A DNA stretch of 38,368 nucleotides, taken from positions 1 through 38,368 of the forward strand of contig JAKSHZ010000016.1 in the NCBI GenBank assembly GCA_024399115.1, in the 5' to 3' direction. Made by a program: the position numbers and the translations under genes. Below the pieces are notes generated by a model. It was given only the letters and a program-made list of their open reading frames with translations. It made no database searches and was not told the DNA's origin. This stretch comes from Bacilli bacterium. Lineage in GTDB: Bacteria > Bacillota_I > Bacilli_A > RFN20 > CAG-826. This document shows, in pieces, positions 31,084 to 38,368 of this stretch; the stretch's first letter is position 1; each line of letters begins with the position of its first letter.

Positions 31084-32545
31084 TATAAATATTCAAATAT
31101 CCAAGAAGGTTTTCAATGAAAGTTTCTTGCCATACCTAAACAACACGTCACGTTATTTGGTATTCTATGGTGGTGCAGGTAGTGGCAAGAGCTTTTTTAT
31201 TGGCGAGCGTTATGTATATAAGATGCTCGTGCAGCAGAAGTTTAATCTACTTGTAGTCCGCAAGACAGGAAAAAGTAATAGAGATAGTACATTTGCTCTG
31301 TTTAAACAGATAATAACTCGTTGGGGCTTATATAAACATTTCAAGATTAATGAAGGCGACTTGAGAATCAAGTGTCTGCTCAATGGCAACGAGATAGTCT
31401 TTGCAGGCCTTGATGACGTTGAGAAGCTGAAGTCAATTACTTTCTCTAAGGGTGAACTTACTGATGTATGGATAGAAGAAGCTTCAGAAGTGTTGGAATC
31501 TGACTTCAATCAGCTTGACGTTCGTTTGAGAGGTGTAGGAACAAAGAAACAGATAGTTATATCCTTCAACCCTATTGATATTAACCATTGGCTGAAGAAA
31601 CGCTTCTTTGACCGCACAGATGACAATATAACGATATATCATTCAACATACAAAGATAATGACTTCCTTGATGAAGATTATAAGAAGCTGCTTGAGTCAT
31701 ATAAAGAAACTGACGCTTACTACTATGATGTGTATTGCTTAGGTATGTGGGGCGTATTGGGCAAAACGGTGTTTGATGCTCGTAAGATTAACGAACGCTT
31801 GCAGCATATACCTGAGCCTATGAAGATAGGTTACTTCTCCTATGACTATGACGGACTAAGGATAAGCAATATAGTGTGGCATAACGATAAGAACGGTTAT
31901 ATACGCCTGTATAAGCTCCCTAATACTCCTGTGGTAACTAAATACTGTATAGGTGGAGATACAGCGGGAGAAGGCTCTGACTACTTTACAGCTCACGTTC
32001 TTGATGCAGCAACAGGAGAACAGGTGGCCGCTCTAAAGCATCAGTTTGATGCAGACCAATACGCAAAGCAGATGTATTGCTTAGGCAAATATTACAAAGA
32101 CGCTCTGATAGGTATAGAAGCTAACTTTGACTCTTATCCGATAATGGAGCTGCAAAGGTTGGGCTATTACAATCAGTTCGTCAGAACTAAAGTAGATGAA
32201 TATACAGGCAAGACCGAGAAGAGATTCGGATTCAGAACTACAATGCTCACAAGGCCTACTATCATCTCAAGACTTATAGAGATAGTAAGAGAAGAGTGTG
32301 AAAGCATTAATGATAAAGATACACTACTTGAGCTCTTAGCTATTGTCCGTAACGAGAAGGGCAGGATAGAAGCTCCTGAGGGAGCTCACGACGATAATAT
32401 GATGGGCTTAGCAATAGCTCACCATATAAGAGAGCAAGTTGTATTTGATAATGAGCCTGTACTCGCAAATATGGAAAGACAGTTCAGCTTTGAACGTGCT
32501 GAAGAAGAGTATGGCGAGATAGGCAGCACAATAACAGTAATATAG
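31076..32545 (+). CDS. terL: Terminase large subunit (PBSX/Terminase_3 type)
   Basis: A 489-residue packaging motor. ATPase part: Walker A GGAGSGKS (32-39) and Walker B VWIEEA (131-136), then a coupling-type SFNPI segment. The C-terminal RNase H-like nuclease has GGDTAGEGSD, IEANFDSYP and a final AHDDNMMG, which carry its metal-binding acidic residues. It matches the PBSX-type family, common in Firmicutes phages. It pumps DNA through the portal and cuts it. Length is normal and intact. Confidence 0.95.
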   Translation: MSNINIQISKKVFNESFLPYLNNTSRYLVFYGGAGSGKSFFIGERYVYKMLVQQKFNLLVVRKTGKSNRDSTFALFKQIITRWGLYKHFKINEGDLRIKCLLNGNEIVFAGLDDVEKLKSITFSKGELTDVWIEEASEVLESDFNQLDVRLRGVGTKKQIVISFNPIDINHWLKKRFFDRTDDNITIYHSTYKDNDFLDEDYKKLLESYKETDAYYYDVYCLGMWGVLGKTVFDARKINERLQHIPEPMKIGYFSYDYDGLRISNIVWHNDKNGYIRLYKLPNTPVVTKYCIGGDTAGEGSDYFTAHVLDAATGEQVAALKHQFDADQYAKQMYCLGKYYKDALIGIEANFDSYPIMELQRLGYYNQFVRTKVDEYTGKTEKRFGFRTTMLTRPTIISRLIEIVREECESINDKDTLLELLAIVRNEKGRIEAPEGAHDDNMMGLAIAHHIREQVVFDNEPVLANMERQFSFERAEEEYGEIGSTITVI

Positions 32546-32555
32546 GGGTGAATGT

Positions 32556-32735
32556 ATGGAAACTAAACAAGAGAAGCTCCTCCGTTTATGGAAGGCAAGA
32601 CAATCAGCCGAAGGCTTTGATGTATCAGGTGTTACTACTCTTGAAGAAGCTCAGCATTTCTTTGATAAGAAAGAAGAGCCTGTAAAAGAGCCTGAGAGCC
32701 CTAAGAAGCCTGCTACAAAGAAGAAGGTTGAGTAA
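32556..32735 (+). CDS. 59-residue Lys/Glu/Pro-rich protein
   Basis: A small protein with TAGGGGTG before its ATG. The first half is helical (KQEKLLRLWKARQSAEGFD), and the second half is a disordered charged tail (KKEEPVKEPESPKKPATKKK). It lies between terminase and portal genes, where short unexplained genes are common. The next gene begins one base after its stop. Confidence 0.65.
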   Translation: METKQEKLLRLWKARQSAEGFDVSGVTTLEEAQHFFDKKEEPVKEPESPKKPATKKKVE

Positions 32736-32736
32736 T

Positions 32737-32976
32737 ATGGAATTGGTGATTATAACAGCTCTTGTGTGCCTTACAAACGTTATCTGCTTCATTATAGGAG
32801 CTAAGGTAGGACAGAGAGCGACAAATAACGAGCCTATAACATTTCCTAATCCTGTTAAAGCAGTAGAAGAATATAGAGATAATAAAGAGCAGCGTGAGTT
32901 CCAAGAACAGATAAACACAATGCTTGAGAATATCAATAACTATGACGGTACAGGTTTAGGACAAAAGGATATATAA
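32737..32976 (+). CDS. Small single-span membrane protein
   Basis: A 79-residue protein; ATG 32737 follows AGAAGG, and an in-frame TTG at 32728 lies inside the previous gene. One transmembrane segment at the N-terminus (about 2-22, LVIITALVCLTNVICFIIG) and a charged cytoplasmic tail with coiled-coil character (AVEEYRDNKEQREFQEQINT). Proteins of this form precede portal genes in many gut phages; function unknown. Confidence 0.65.
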   Translation: MELVIITALVCLTNVICFIIGAKVGQRATNNEPITFPNPVKAVEEYRDNKEQREFQEQINTMLENINNYDGTGLGQKDI

Positions 32977-32988
32977 GGTGGTGAATGA

Positions 32989-34704
32989 ATGGAACTTGAA
33001 GATATAAAGAAAACGGATATATGGACTCTCTATGAACAGAGTATTGCCTATTGCCGATTGATTGGTATGTACGGAGATACAGATGTCAATTACCGTATGT
33101 ATAATGGCGACCAATGGTACGGACTCAAGATTAGCGGAGTGGAGAAAGTTCAGTATAACTTCATTAAGCCTATTGTTAAGTATAAGACAGGTATTGTATT
33201 GAGTAACCTGTATGCAATTAACTATTCTTCAGAGAACTTTGAGAACAAAGAGTTCAGAAAGAACGCTGAAAAGATATGCAAGCTGCTCAATAAGAAGGCT
33301 TCTCAGATATGGGAAAAAGATTATATGGACTTAAAGTTACGTCAGGTGGTCAAAGATGCAGCTATTAATGACGAGGGCGTAATGTATGTCAATTATGATA
33401 ATGCTCCTGTTAATGAAGTGATTAACAAGAATGATATCTACTTTGGCAACGAGAATGACTCTGATATTCAGAAGCAGCCTTATATCCTAATCAAGCAGCG
33501 TAAACCTGTTTCAGAAATACAGGAGTACGCTAAAGACAACGGTGTAAATTCAGATTACATTATTGGTGACAATGACAACATTGAAGGTGCAGGAGAAGAT
33601 GCAAAGTACGAGAAAGACAATATGTGTACTCTCGTCACTAAGATGTACAAGAAGAATGGTAAAGTACACTTCTCGCAGGCCACAAGATATGTAGATATCA
33701 AGAAGGACAAAGATACAGGGCTTAGTTATTACCCTGTTGCTCACGTTCTGTGGGAGGAGCGTAAAGGCTCTGCTCGTGGTGAAGGTGAAGTAAGGCATCT
33801 TATTCCTAATCAGCTTGAAACTAATAAGACAGCTATGAGAAGAGCTCTTACTGTTAAGAATACAGCTTATCCTCAGAAGATAGCTAATATGGATAAGATA
33901 GCCAATCCTTCTGCTGTCAATGAAGTTGGTGGAGTTATTAAGACTCGTGGTGGAATGTCAGTAGATGACGTTACAAAGGTGTTTGCATCAGTTCCACCAA
34001 GTCAAATGAGCCCTGATGTAGAAAGATTACAAAATGAGCTCATACAGAGCACAAGAGAACTTGCAGGTGCAGGTGATATAGCAACAGGCCAAGTTAATCC
34101 TGAATCTGCTTCGGGTAGAGCTATTCTTGCAGTACAGCAGGCTTCTCAGCAGCCTTTAACAGAACACTTACAGTACGCTAAGGCTTTTATTGAAGATTTA
34201 GCTCGTATATGGCTTGATATGTTAGCTACATATAACGAGAGCATTGACTTAGAAGATGAAGTTACAGATGCTATGACAGGGCAGCAGACTACTGAGATAC
34301 TTACAGTTAGTTCTGACACCCTCAGAGAAGTACAGGCAAGTGTTAAGGTGGATATCACTCCTAAGGGTGCTTTTGATAAGTATGCTCAGGAAATGTCTAT
34401 GGAAAACTTGCTTACTCAAGGCTTCTTCTCAACACAGCGTATGCCTGAATTAAAGCTATACGTTAAAACACTTGATGACGACTCAGTAATGCCTAAGCAG
34501 GCGTTATTAGACCTGATTGAAGAGTGGGATAAGGAACAGGAAAAGATTGCTCTAATCAATGCACAGGCTCAAATGATGCAGCAGAACGCTAATCAGTTCT
34601 TGATGGGTGATGTTGAATCACAGGCTGCACAAGTAGCTGAAGCATCTAATACTCCTGATGAGCCTAACCCTGAGCCTTTATCAGACAATGAAGTACAAAT
34701 GTAA
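32989..34704 (+). CDS. Portal protein
   Basis: A 571-residue protein with an AAGGTGGTG site. Pattern of P22-type portals: YRMYNGDQWYGL near residue 35, VQYNFIKPIVKYKTGIV (about 53-70), ALTVKNTAYPQKIANM (about 285-300), then SASGRAILAVQQASQQPL (about 363-380). The C-terminus is Gln/Asn/Met-rich and helical. The portal forms the ring through which terminase pumps DNA. Position just after terminase and before the scaffold is standard. The 78 bases after it (34705-34782) have only a small GCAG/CTGC hairpin. Confidence 0.9.
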   Translation: MELEDIKKTDIWTLYEQSIAYCRLIGMYGDTDVNYRMYNGDQWYGLKISGVEKVQYNFIKPIVKYKTGIVLSNLYAINYSSENFENKEFRKNAEKICKLLNKKASQIWEKDYMDLKLRQVVKDAAINDEGVMYVNYDNAPVNEVINKNDIYFGNENDSDIQKQPYILIKQRKPVSEIQEYAKDNGVNSDYIIGDNDNIEGAGEDAKYEKDNMCTLVTKMYKKNGKVHFSQATRYVDIKKDKDTGLSYYPVAHVLWEERKGSARGEGEVRHLIPNQLETNKTAMRRALTVKNTAYPQKIANMDKIANPSAVNEVGGVIKTRGGMSVDDVTKVFASVPPSQMSPDVERLQNELIQSTRELAGAGDIATGQVNPESASGRAILAVQQASQQPLTEHLQYAKAFIEDLARIWLDMLATYNESIDLEDEVTDAMTGQQTTEILTVSSDTLREVQASVKVDITPKGAFDKYAQEMSMENLLTQGFFSTQRMPELKLYVKTLDDDSVMPKQALLDLIEEWDKEQEKIALINAQAQMMQQNANQFLMGDVESQAAQVAEASNTPDEPNPEPLSDNEVQM

Positions 34705-34782
34705 AAACTGACCAAGCATTTAAGTCTTTAAACTGTATGGATAGTGCAGAAGCAAACTGCCTTGTTAAATAGGAGGTTGATT

Positions 34783-35577
34783 ATGAACGAAGAAAACCTT
34801 GTATTAGAAGATACTGAAAACGCTGACGAACTAACAGCAGAAGAAACAGTTGAGGAAGTAGTTGATACTACTCCTGAAAAGATTTACACAGAAGATGAGC
34901 TCAATGCAAGAGTAGATGAGCTACTCTCCAAGAAGATTGCTCGTAGAGAAGCAAAGATTCGTAAAGAGCTTGAAAGAGAATACAGGCCATACAAAGAGCT
35001 CGGTACTGTTGTAAATGCAGGCTTAGGTACTGATAGTATTCAAGATGCTACAAGTAACCTAAGAGATTTCTATTCTAAGAAAGGAATAGAAATACCTTCG
35101 CAGCCTACATACTCAGACTATGACATTAAAGTGCTTGCACAAGATGAAGCTAACAATATCATTGATATGGGCTTTGATGAAGTTGTAGAAGAAGTAGATA
35201 GGCTCGCTGATATAGGTGTTGATAATATGACACCAAGAGAAAGGCAAGTGTTCTCTGTTCTCGCAGAATACAGAACAAGTGAAGAGAAGAGAAAGGAACT
35301 TGCAAGCGTAGGAGTAAGTGCTGATGTATATGAGAGCAAAGAGTTCAAAGACTTCGCTGCTCAGTTCAATCAAAATACTCCAATATCAAACATATATAAA
35401 CTATATTCCACTTCTGCCAATGCGATTAAACCTGAAAAAATCGGCAGTATGAAGAATGGTAACACTCAGGAAGAAAAAGATTTCTTCACTCCTGAGGAAG
35501 TAGATAAATTAACTGCAGAGGATTATGACAATCCTCAGATTTTTGAGAAGGTTAGAAGGTCAATGGCCAAGTGGTAA
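34783..35577 (+). CDS. Capsid scaffolding protein
   Basis: A 264-residue protein; ATG 34783 is preceded by AGGAGG, so the upstream in-frame start at 34744 is rejected. Acidic N-terminus (about 1-35), coiled coil (about 45-75, LLSKKIARREAKIRKELERE), and a helical middle. No enzyme motif. Its composition and place between portal and major capsid genes are typical of scaffolds that direct procapsid assembly and then leave. A protease is not evident. Confidence 0.8.
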   Translation: MNEENLVLEDTENADELTAEETVEEVVDTTPEKIYTEDELNARVDELLSKKIARREAKIRKELEREYRPYKELGTVVNAGLGTDSIQDATSNLRDFYSKKGIEIPSQPTYSDYDIKVLAQDEANNIIDMGFDEVVEEVDRLADIGVDNMTPRERQVFSVLAEYRTSEEKRKELASVGVSADVYESKEFKDFAAQFNQNTPISNIYKLYSTSANAIKPEKIGSMKNGNTQEEKDFFTPEEVDKLTAEDYDNPQIFEKVRRSMAKW

Positions 35578-35599
35578 TCACGAAAGGAAATGAATTACT

Positions 35600-36412
35600 A
35601 TGGCAACAAACTTTAAGCCTATGTTTTGGTCTAAATACTGTCAGACCGAACTCAAGAAAGATTTAATTCTCGCAAATTGGTGCGACTACAAATTTGAAGG
35701 TGAACTTAAACTCGGCTCACGCCTTAAAATCGTAGGTGCTGTTAGACCTACTGTTCAGACTTATGTTCCCGGCACAGACCTTACTATTGAATCACTTGCT
35801 GATAACTCTCAGTACCTTGACATTACAGAAGCAGATGCTTTTGCTTTTGAAGTAGATGATATTGACAGGGCTCAATCAATTAAGGGCTACCTTGAAACAC
35901 AGTTTGACGAAGCTAAGACAGCTCTTGCTGAATCAGCAGATGCTTTTGTAGGTAAGCAGGCTCAGTATGCTAACTCAAATATGATGAGTTCTTCAACAGA
36001 CATTTCAGGCCTTACTTCAATGCTCTCTCCTATTAATGATGCTCATATTGCTCTTTACAAGAATGATGTATCACAGAAGAGTGAACTTGCAGCAGACCTC
36101 AACGCTGAACATATTGTAGGTATTCGTTCAGAACTTGCTGAACTCTTTACAGATAACGTTGAGTTCGTTAAGAGAGGTGCTCTCGGTAAGTATGGCAATA
36201 CATACCTCCGTCTTTCAAACAACCTCTACAATGACGGTACAGACGATTATGAGATGGTTAGAACAAAGAAGGCTATTGCTTTCGCAGGTCAGATTGATAA
36301 GGTTGAAACAGCTCGTAAAGAGAAGGGCTTTGCTGATATCGTAAAGGGCCTTCACGTTTACGGTGCAAAGGTTGTTAGACCTAAAGAGCTTTATGTTATT
36401 AAGGCTCACTAA
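35600..36412 (+). CDS. Major capsid protein
   Basis: A 270-residue protein with GAAAGGAAAT before its ATG. The N-terminus (KPMFWSKYCQTELKKDLI) and the segment LKLGSRLKIVGAVRPTVQ then YVPGTDLTIESL are characteristic of capsid proteins from podovirus-like gut phages of HK97 fold. Ala-rich helix (about 95-120) suits the spine helix. It is followed by a decoration-like gene and a strong terminator, which would favour high expression of both. Identification rests on position and pattern. Confidence 0.85.
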   Translation: MATNFKPMFWSKYCQTELKKDLILANWCDYKFEGELKLGSRLKIVGAVRPTVQTYVPGTDLTIESLADNSQYLDITEADAFAFEVDDIDRAQSIKGYLETQFDEAKTALAESADAFVGKQAQYANSNMMSSSTDISGLTSMLSPINDAHIALYKNDVSQKSELAADLNAEHIVGIRSELAELFTDNVEFVKRGALGKYGNTYLRLSNNLYNDGTDDYEMVRTKKAIAFAGQIDKVETARKEKGFADIVKGLHVYGAKVVRPKELYVIKAH

Positions 36413-36432
36413 TTGAAAGGGGATAATGAATA

Positions 36433-36783
36433 ATGGCTATTACTTCTGTAACACCAATTAAGGCTAAACTTAATGGCTTTAAGAAATACACACTTACAGC
36501 AGCTTCTTCAGCTTCAGACGGTTTTAATTTTCAGACTAAAGGACTCGGTGATGAGATTATCGTAGTTGTAGCTGCAAACACTCACGCTTCAGCAGCTAAG
36601 AAGATTACTGTTAAGAAGCCTTCAAAGGCAGGTTATGCTTCAGTAACAGCAGATGATGAGCTTTCACTTGCAGCAGGTGAAACTGCTTTCCTTAGAATTG
36701 AAACAGCTAAGGTAGCAAATACTGACGGTACAGTTGTACTCATTCCTGAGTCAACAGACGTTAAGATTGCAGTTCTTGCATAA
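36433..36783 (+). CDS. Ig-like head decoration or fibre protein
   Basis: A 116-residue, all-beta, low-complexity protein rich in Ala, Thr, Lys and Val (YTLTAASSASDGFNFQTKG, then ITVKKPSKAGYASVTADDEL and ETAFLRIETAKVA). The length and strand pattern suggest one Ig-like domain. It follows the capsid gene by 20 bases and precedes the terminator, so it is probably made in large amounts as a head decoration protein. Function inferred from context. Confidence 0.7.
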   Translation: MAITSVTPIKAKLNGFKKYTLTAASSASDGFNFQTKGLGDEIIVVVAANTHASAAKKITVKKPSKAGYASVTADDELSLAAGETAFLRIETAKVANTDGTVVLIPESTDVKIAVLA

Positions 36784-36799
36784 TTAATAATTACTTATT

Positions 36800-36829
36800 G
36801 GGGAGAGTTTCGGCTCTCCCCATTTTTTT
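36800..36829 (+). terminator. Rho-independent terminator after the capsid genes
   Basis: GGGGAGAG (36800-36807) pairs perfectly with CTCTCCCC (36814-36821) around TTTCGG, followed by A and seven T. It is inside the late operon, so it would set a high ratio of capsid to downstream products, with read-through for the tail genes. Confidence 0.93.
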
Positions 36830-36848
36830 GAATTAAGGAGATTTCTGA

Positions 36849-37256
36849 ATGAGAACTATTGAGAAACTTGACAAATATGTAGTAGCTCCAAATGTGGCCT
36901 TTTACGGTGGCTTTGTATATGACGGAGAGGATATTTTTTTATGCTCAGACCACGATACAGATGAAGGATATGACTTTGTAGTAAATCAAAAAATTGAGAA
37001 CGATAAACTTATTACAGACCTTACAAGAGAATACACAATTAAGGGCGATAAAACAGTAAAAGAAAGCTCTCATTTGGAGATTGAAATAGAGAAGGGGCAG
37101 CTCATTGTGTACGTTGAAGGTACAGGATATACGCTGCCTGAGTACAAGATGGTTACTGTTGATGAAGCAGTAACTCAATACAACATTCTGAGAGGTGAAT
37201 TTAATGACCTTAGAACAGATGAAGAAGAAAGTCCTTGCTCTAATAGAGGAGATTGA
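36849..37256 (+). CDS. Connector-region protein, unknown
   Basis: A 135-residue, acidic, beta-rich protein; ATG eight bases after AAGGAG. Segments such as APNVAFYGGFVYDGEDIFLC and LEIEIEKGQLIVYVEG suggest a small beta sandwich. No family recognised. The last ~18 codons overlap the next gene in another frame (53 bases from its ATG 37204), and the overlapping end (EESPCSNRGD) looks non-native, as if the reading frame once ended near GEF at 37200. Probably a head-tail region protein. Confidence 0.65.
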   Translation: MRTIEKLDKYVVAPNVAFYGGFVYDGEDIFLCSDHDTDEGYDFVVNQKIENDKLITDLTREYTIKGDKTVKESSHLEIEIEKGQLIVYVEGTGYTLPEYKMVTVDEAVTQYNILRGEFNDLRTDEEESPCSNRGD

Positions 37257-37761
37257 TACTTCGGTATCAACGGACTTTACCAATGACCCTGATATTAAGG
37301 CTAAGATGCCTTATGTAATCAATCAGGTTATGTATGAGCTTGCAAGAATCAAGAAGATACCCGCTCATAAATCCATTACAGTAGATACTGATGTAAAAGA
37401 TACTTATGACTATTCCGATATTGATGGCACAAATGAGATATATCAGTTATCCAATGTAACAGGTATTGAATACGAACTACTTGCACAGGGCACAGAAATA
37501 AAGTTTTTAGAGAACGGAACTGCCGAAATTGAATACTTTAAGTACCCTATAAGAATTGACGAAACAACAGCAAATACTTACACATTTGAAATATCTGCTG
37601 ATGTTCTTGAGATTATGCCTTATGGTGTAGCAGCAGACTTGTTGAAGAGCGATATATCTAATGCTTACGGTAACATTTACGCTACAAGATATGAGCAGCT
37701 CAAGCAGCAGCTTGATATTAGATACAATACAGGCTTTTGTGAAATTGGTGAAGGAATATAG
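37204..37761 (+). CDS. Head-tail adaptor-like protein
   Basis: A 185-residue protein; ATG 37204 follows GAGAGGTG, and the in-frame GTG at 37195 lies inside that site. Helical N-terminus (MTLEQMKKKVLALIEEID), DIKAKMPYVINQVMYELARI, a beta part in the centre, then a helical C-terminus with GVAADLLKSDISNAYGNIY and YEQLKQQLDIRYNTG. This layout is that of gp6/gp4-like adaptors which bind beneath the portal. It follows the capsid block and precedes the stabilization gene, which fits. Confidence 0.72.
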   Translation: MTLEQMKKKVLALIEEIDTSVSTDFTNDPDIKAKMPYVINQVMYELARIKKIPAHKSITVDTDVKDTYDYSDIDGTNEIYQLSNVTGIEYELLAQGTEIKFLENGTAEIEYFKYPIRIDETTANTYTFEISADVLEIMPYGVAADLLKSDISNAYGNIYATRYEQLKQQLDIRYNTGFCEIGEGI

Positions 37762-37772
37762 GGGGGTAGAAT

Positions 37773-38368
37773 ATGGCACAGACAAGTGGCTCTCTAATTA
37801 CAAGAAACTACGCTAACTTCAGAGGTGTAGACTTTACCGACAATGACGTAAATCCTACAAGAAGCCCTGACGCTCTCAATATGTGGAAGGATTATAGAAA
37901 ATTAGGCAAGTGCATTGAATCAAGGCCTATGTTAGAGCTCGTTGAAAGCTCCTCTGAGGCTGTATATGGGCTTTTCTTCTATGAAGTGGGAAATACGTCT
38001 ATGATGATTATTCATAGCGGTACAAAGCTCTACAAGAAACTTGAGGGGCAATCCAAAGAACAAATATATTCAGGAATGAATCCAAGAAGAAGTCAGGCTT
38101 TTGTTTTTAATAATATTTTCTACATAAAAGATGGAATTAACTACTTATCATTCAACGGAACTACTTGCTCACAGGTGGTAGGATATATTCCTACTACTTC
38201 AATCGGTAGAAAAGCAGCAGGCGGTGGTACTGTTTACGAAGATGTAAATATGTTGTCTGCTTACAGAAAGAACACTTTCCTTGCTGATGGTGAAAGCGTT
38301 GATTATTACTTAGATGCTCAGCAATTAGATAGTGAAGCTCCTGTTGTAACTGTAAACGGTAACGTAAT
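37773..38368 (+). CDS. Stabilization / beta-propeller-like connector protein, N-terminal part (continues at 1-1169)
   Basis: Begins at ATG 37773 behind TAGGGGGG. It has no stop before the window end and continues in frame at base 1, giving 569 residues in total. The N-terminus, NFRGVDFTDNDVNPTRSPDA then LNMWKDYRKLGKC and SRPMLEL, is a typical opening of P22 gp10-like stabilization proteins of podovirus-like gut phages. Later blade-like strands (VYGLFFYEVGNTSMMIIHSG, AFVFNNIFYIKDGINYLSF) repeat. It would close the portal vertex after packaging and support the tail. Confidence 0.75.
   Translation, partial: MAQTSGSLITRNYANFRGVDFTDNDVNPTRSPDALNMWKDYRKLGKCIESRPMLELVESSSEAVYGLFFYEVGNTSMMIIHSGTKLYKKLEGQSKEQIYSGMNPRRSQAFVFNNIFYIKDGINYLSFNGTTCSQVVGYIPTTSIGRKAAGGGTVYEDVNMLSAYRKNTFLADGESVDYYLDAQQLDSEAPVVTVNGNV
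38314..38368. repeat. Right copy of 55-base terminal direct repeat
   Basis: Identical to bases 1-55. When the two copies are merged the gene starting at 37773 reads through to 1169, showing the ends are continuous. Confidence 0.95.

Noticed and set aside
36433..37761. A programmed frameshift of the tail-chaperone type.
   Set aside because: No tail tube or tape measure genes follow, and the only frame overlap (37204-37256) has no clear slippery sequence with a downstream structure.
1..38368. CRISPR arrays, tRNA genes, rRNA, insertion sequences, reverse transcriptase or diversity-generating repeats.
   Set aside because: I looked for regular spaced repeats, cloverleaf-like segments, transposase-type and reverse-transcriptase-type proteins and saw none. 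A tRNA search program would be needed to exclude an unusual tRNA.

Overview
This window is a complete bacteriophage genome of 38,313 unique bases, closed as a circle. The first 55 bases (1-55) are repeated exactly as the last 55 (38314-38368), and one gene reads in frame across the join. The genome looks AT-rich, uses the standard bacterial code and has strong AGGAGG-type ribosome binding sites. Its gene families (PBSX-type terminase, DUF859 tail protein, GH25-LysM lysin, ERF/YqaJ recombinases, replisome organizer, DUF3310, ArpU/DUF1492-type regulator) point to a Firmicutes host, probably a gut or rumen Clostridia species; the host is inferred.

Layout, starting at the packaging genes: a 630-base non-coding region (30073-30705) carries promoters and a densely paired, apparently structured RNA region. 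Rightward late genes follow: small and large terminase, two small proteins, portal, scaffold, major capsid, an Ig/decoration-like protein, a strong terminator (36800-36829), two connector-region proteins, and a stabilization/propeller-like protein crossing the circle join. Next come an aromatic hendecad coiled-coil protein (1180-2514), a giant 3,389-residue polyvalent protein (2527-12696), four tail-fibre/baseplate-like proteins, then a membrane protein, holin and GH25-LysM endolysin, ending at a terminator (18558-18592). There is no tail tube, tail assembly chaperone or tape measure gene, so I infer a short-tailed (podovirus-like) particle.

The rightward early operon (18727-28654) has small and cysteine-rich proteins, a metallophosphoesterase, a Cro/Xre regulator with its own promoter, an ERF annealing protein, a YqaJ exonuclease, an SSB-like protein, HNH nuclease, RusA resolvase, replisome organizer (with probable origin repeats inside its gene), a DnaC-like loader, and an ArpU/RinA-type late regulator. 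A leftward operon of seven very small genes (30072 to 28688) converges on it at a bidirectional terminator (28660-28684). No integrase, excisionase or CI-type repressor was found, so the phage is probably virulent or has lost lysogeny.

The most notable features are: (1) the giant protein, which combines a zincin protease motif, a GNAT-like region and three ADP-ribosyltransferase-like modules separated by repeated short linkers, suggesting an injected and possibly self-processed effector train; (2) two copies of a ~108-base promoter/leader module driving the two opposing early operons, with a 5' hairpin whose two stems differ but still pair; (3) an ideal-geometry H-type pseudoknot (30304-30339) followed by many helices upstream of terminase; (4) two copies of a small hairpin just before ribosome binding sites in the leftward operon; (5) a protein-like ORF embedded out of frame inside the giant gene.
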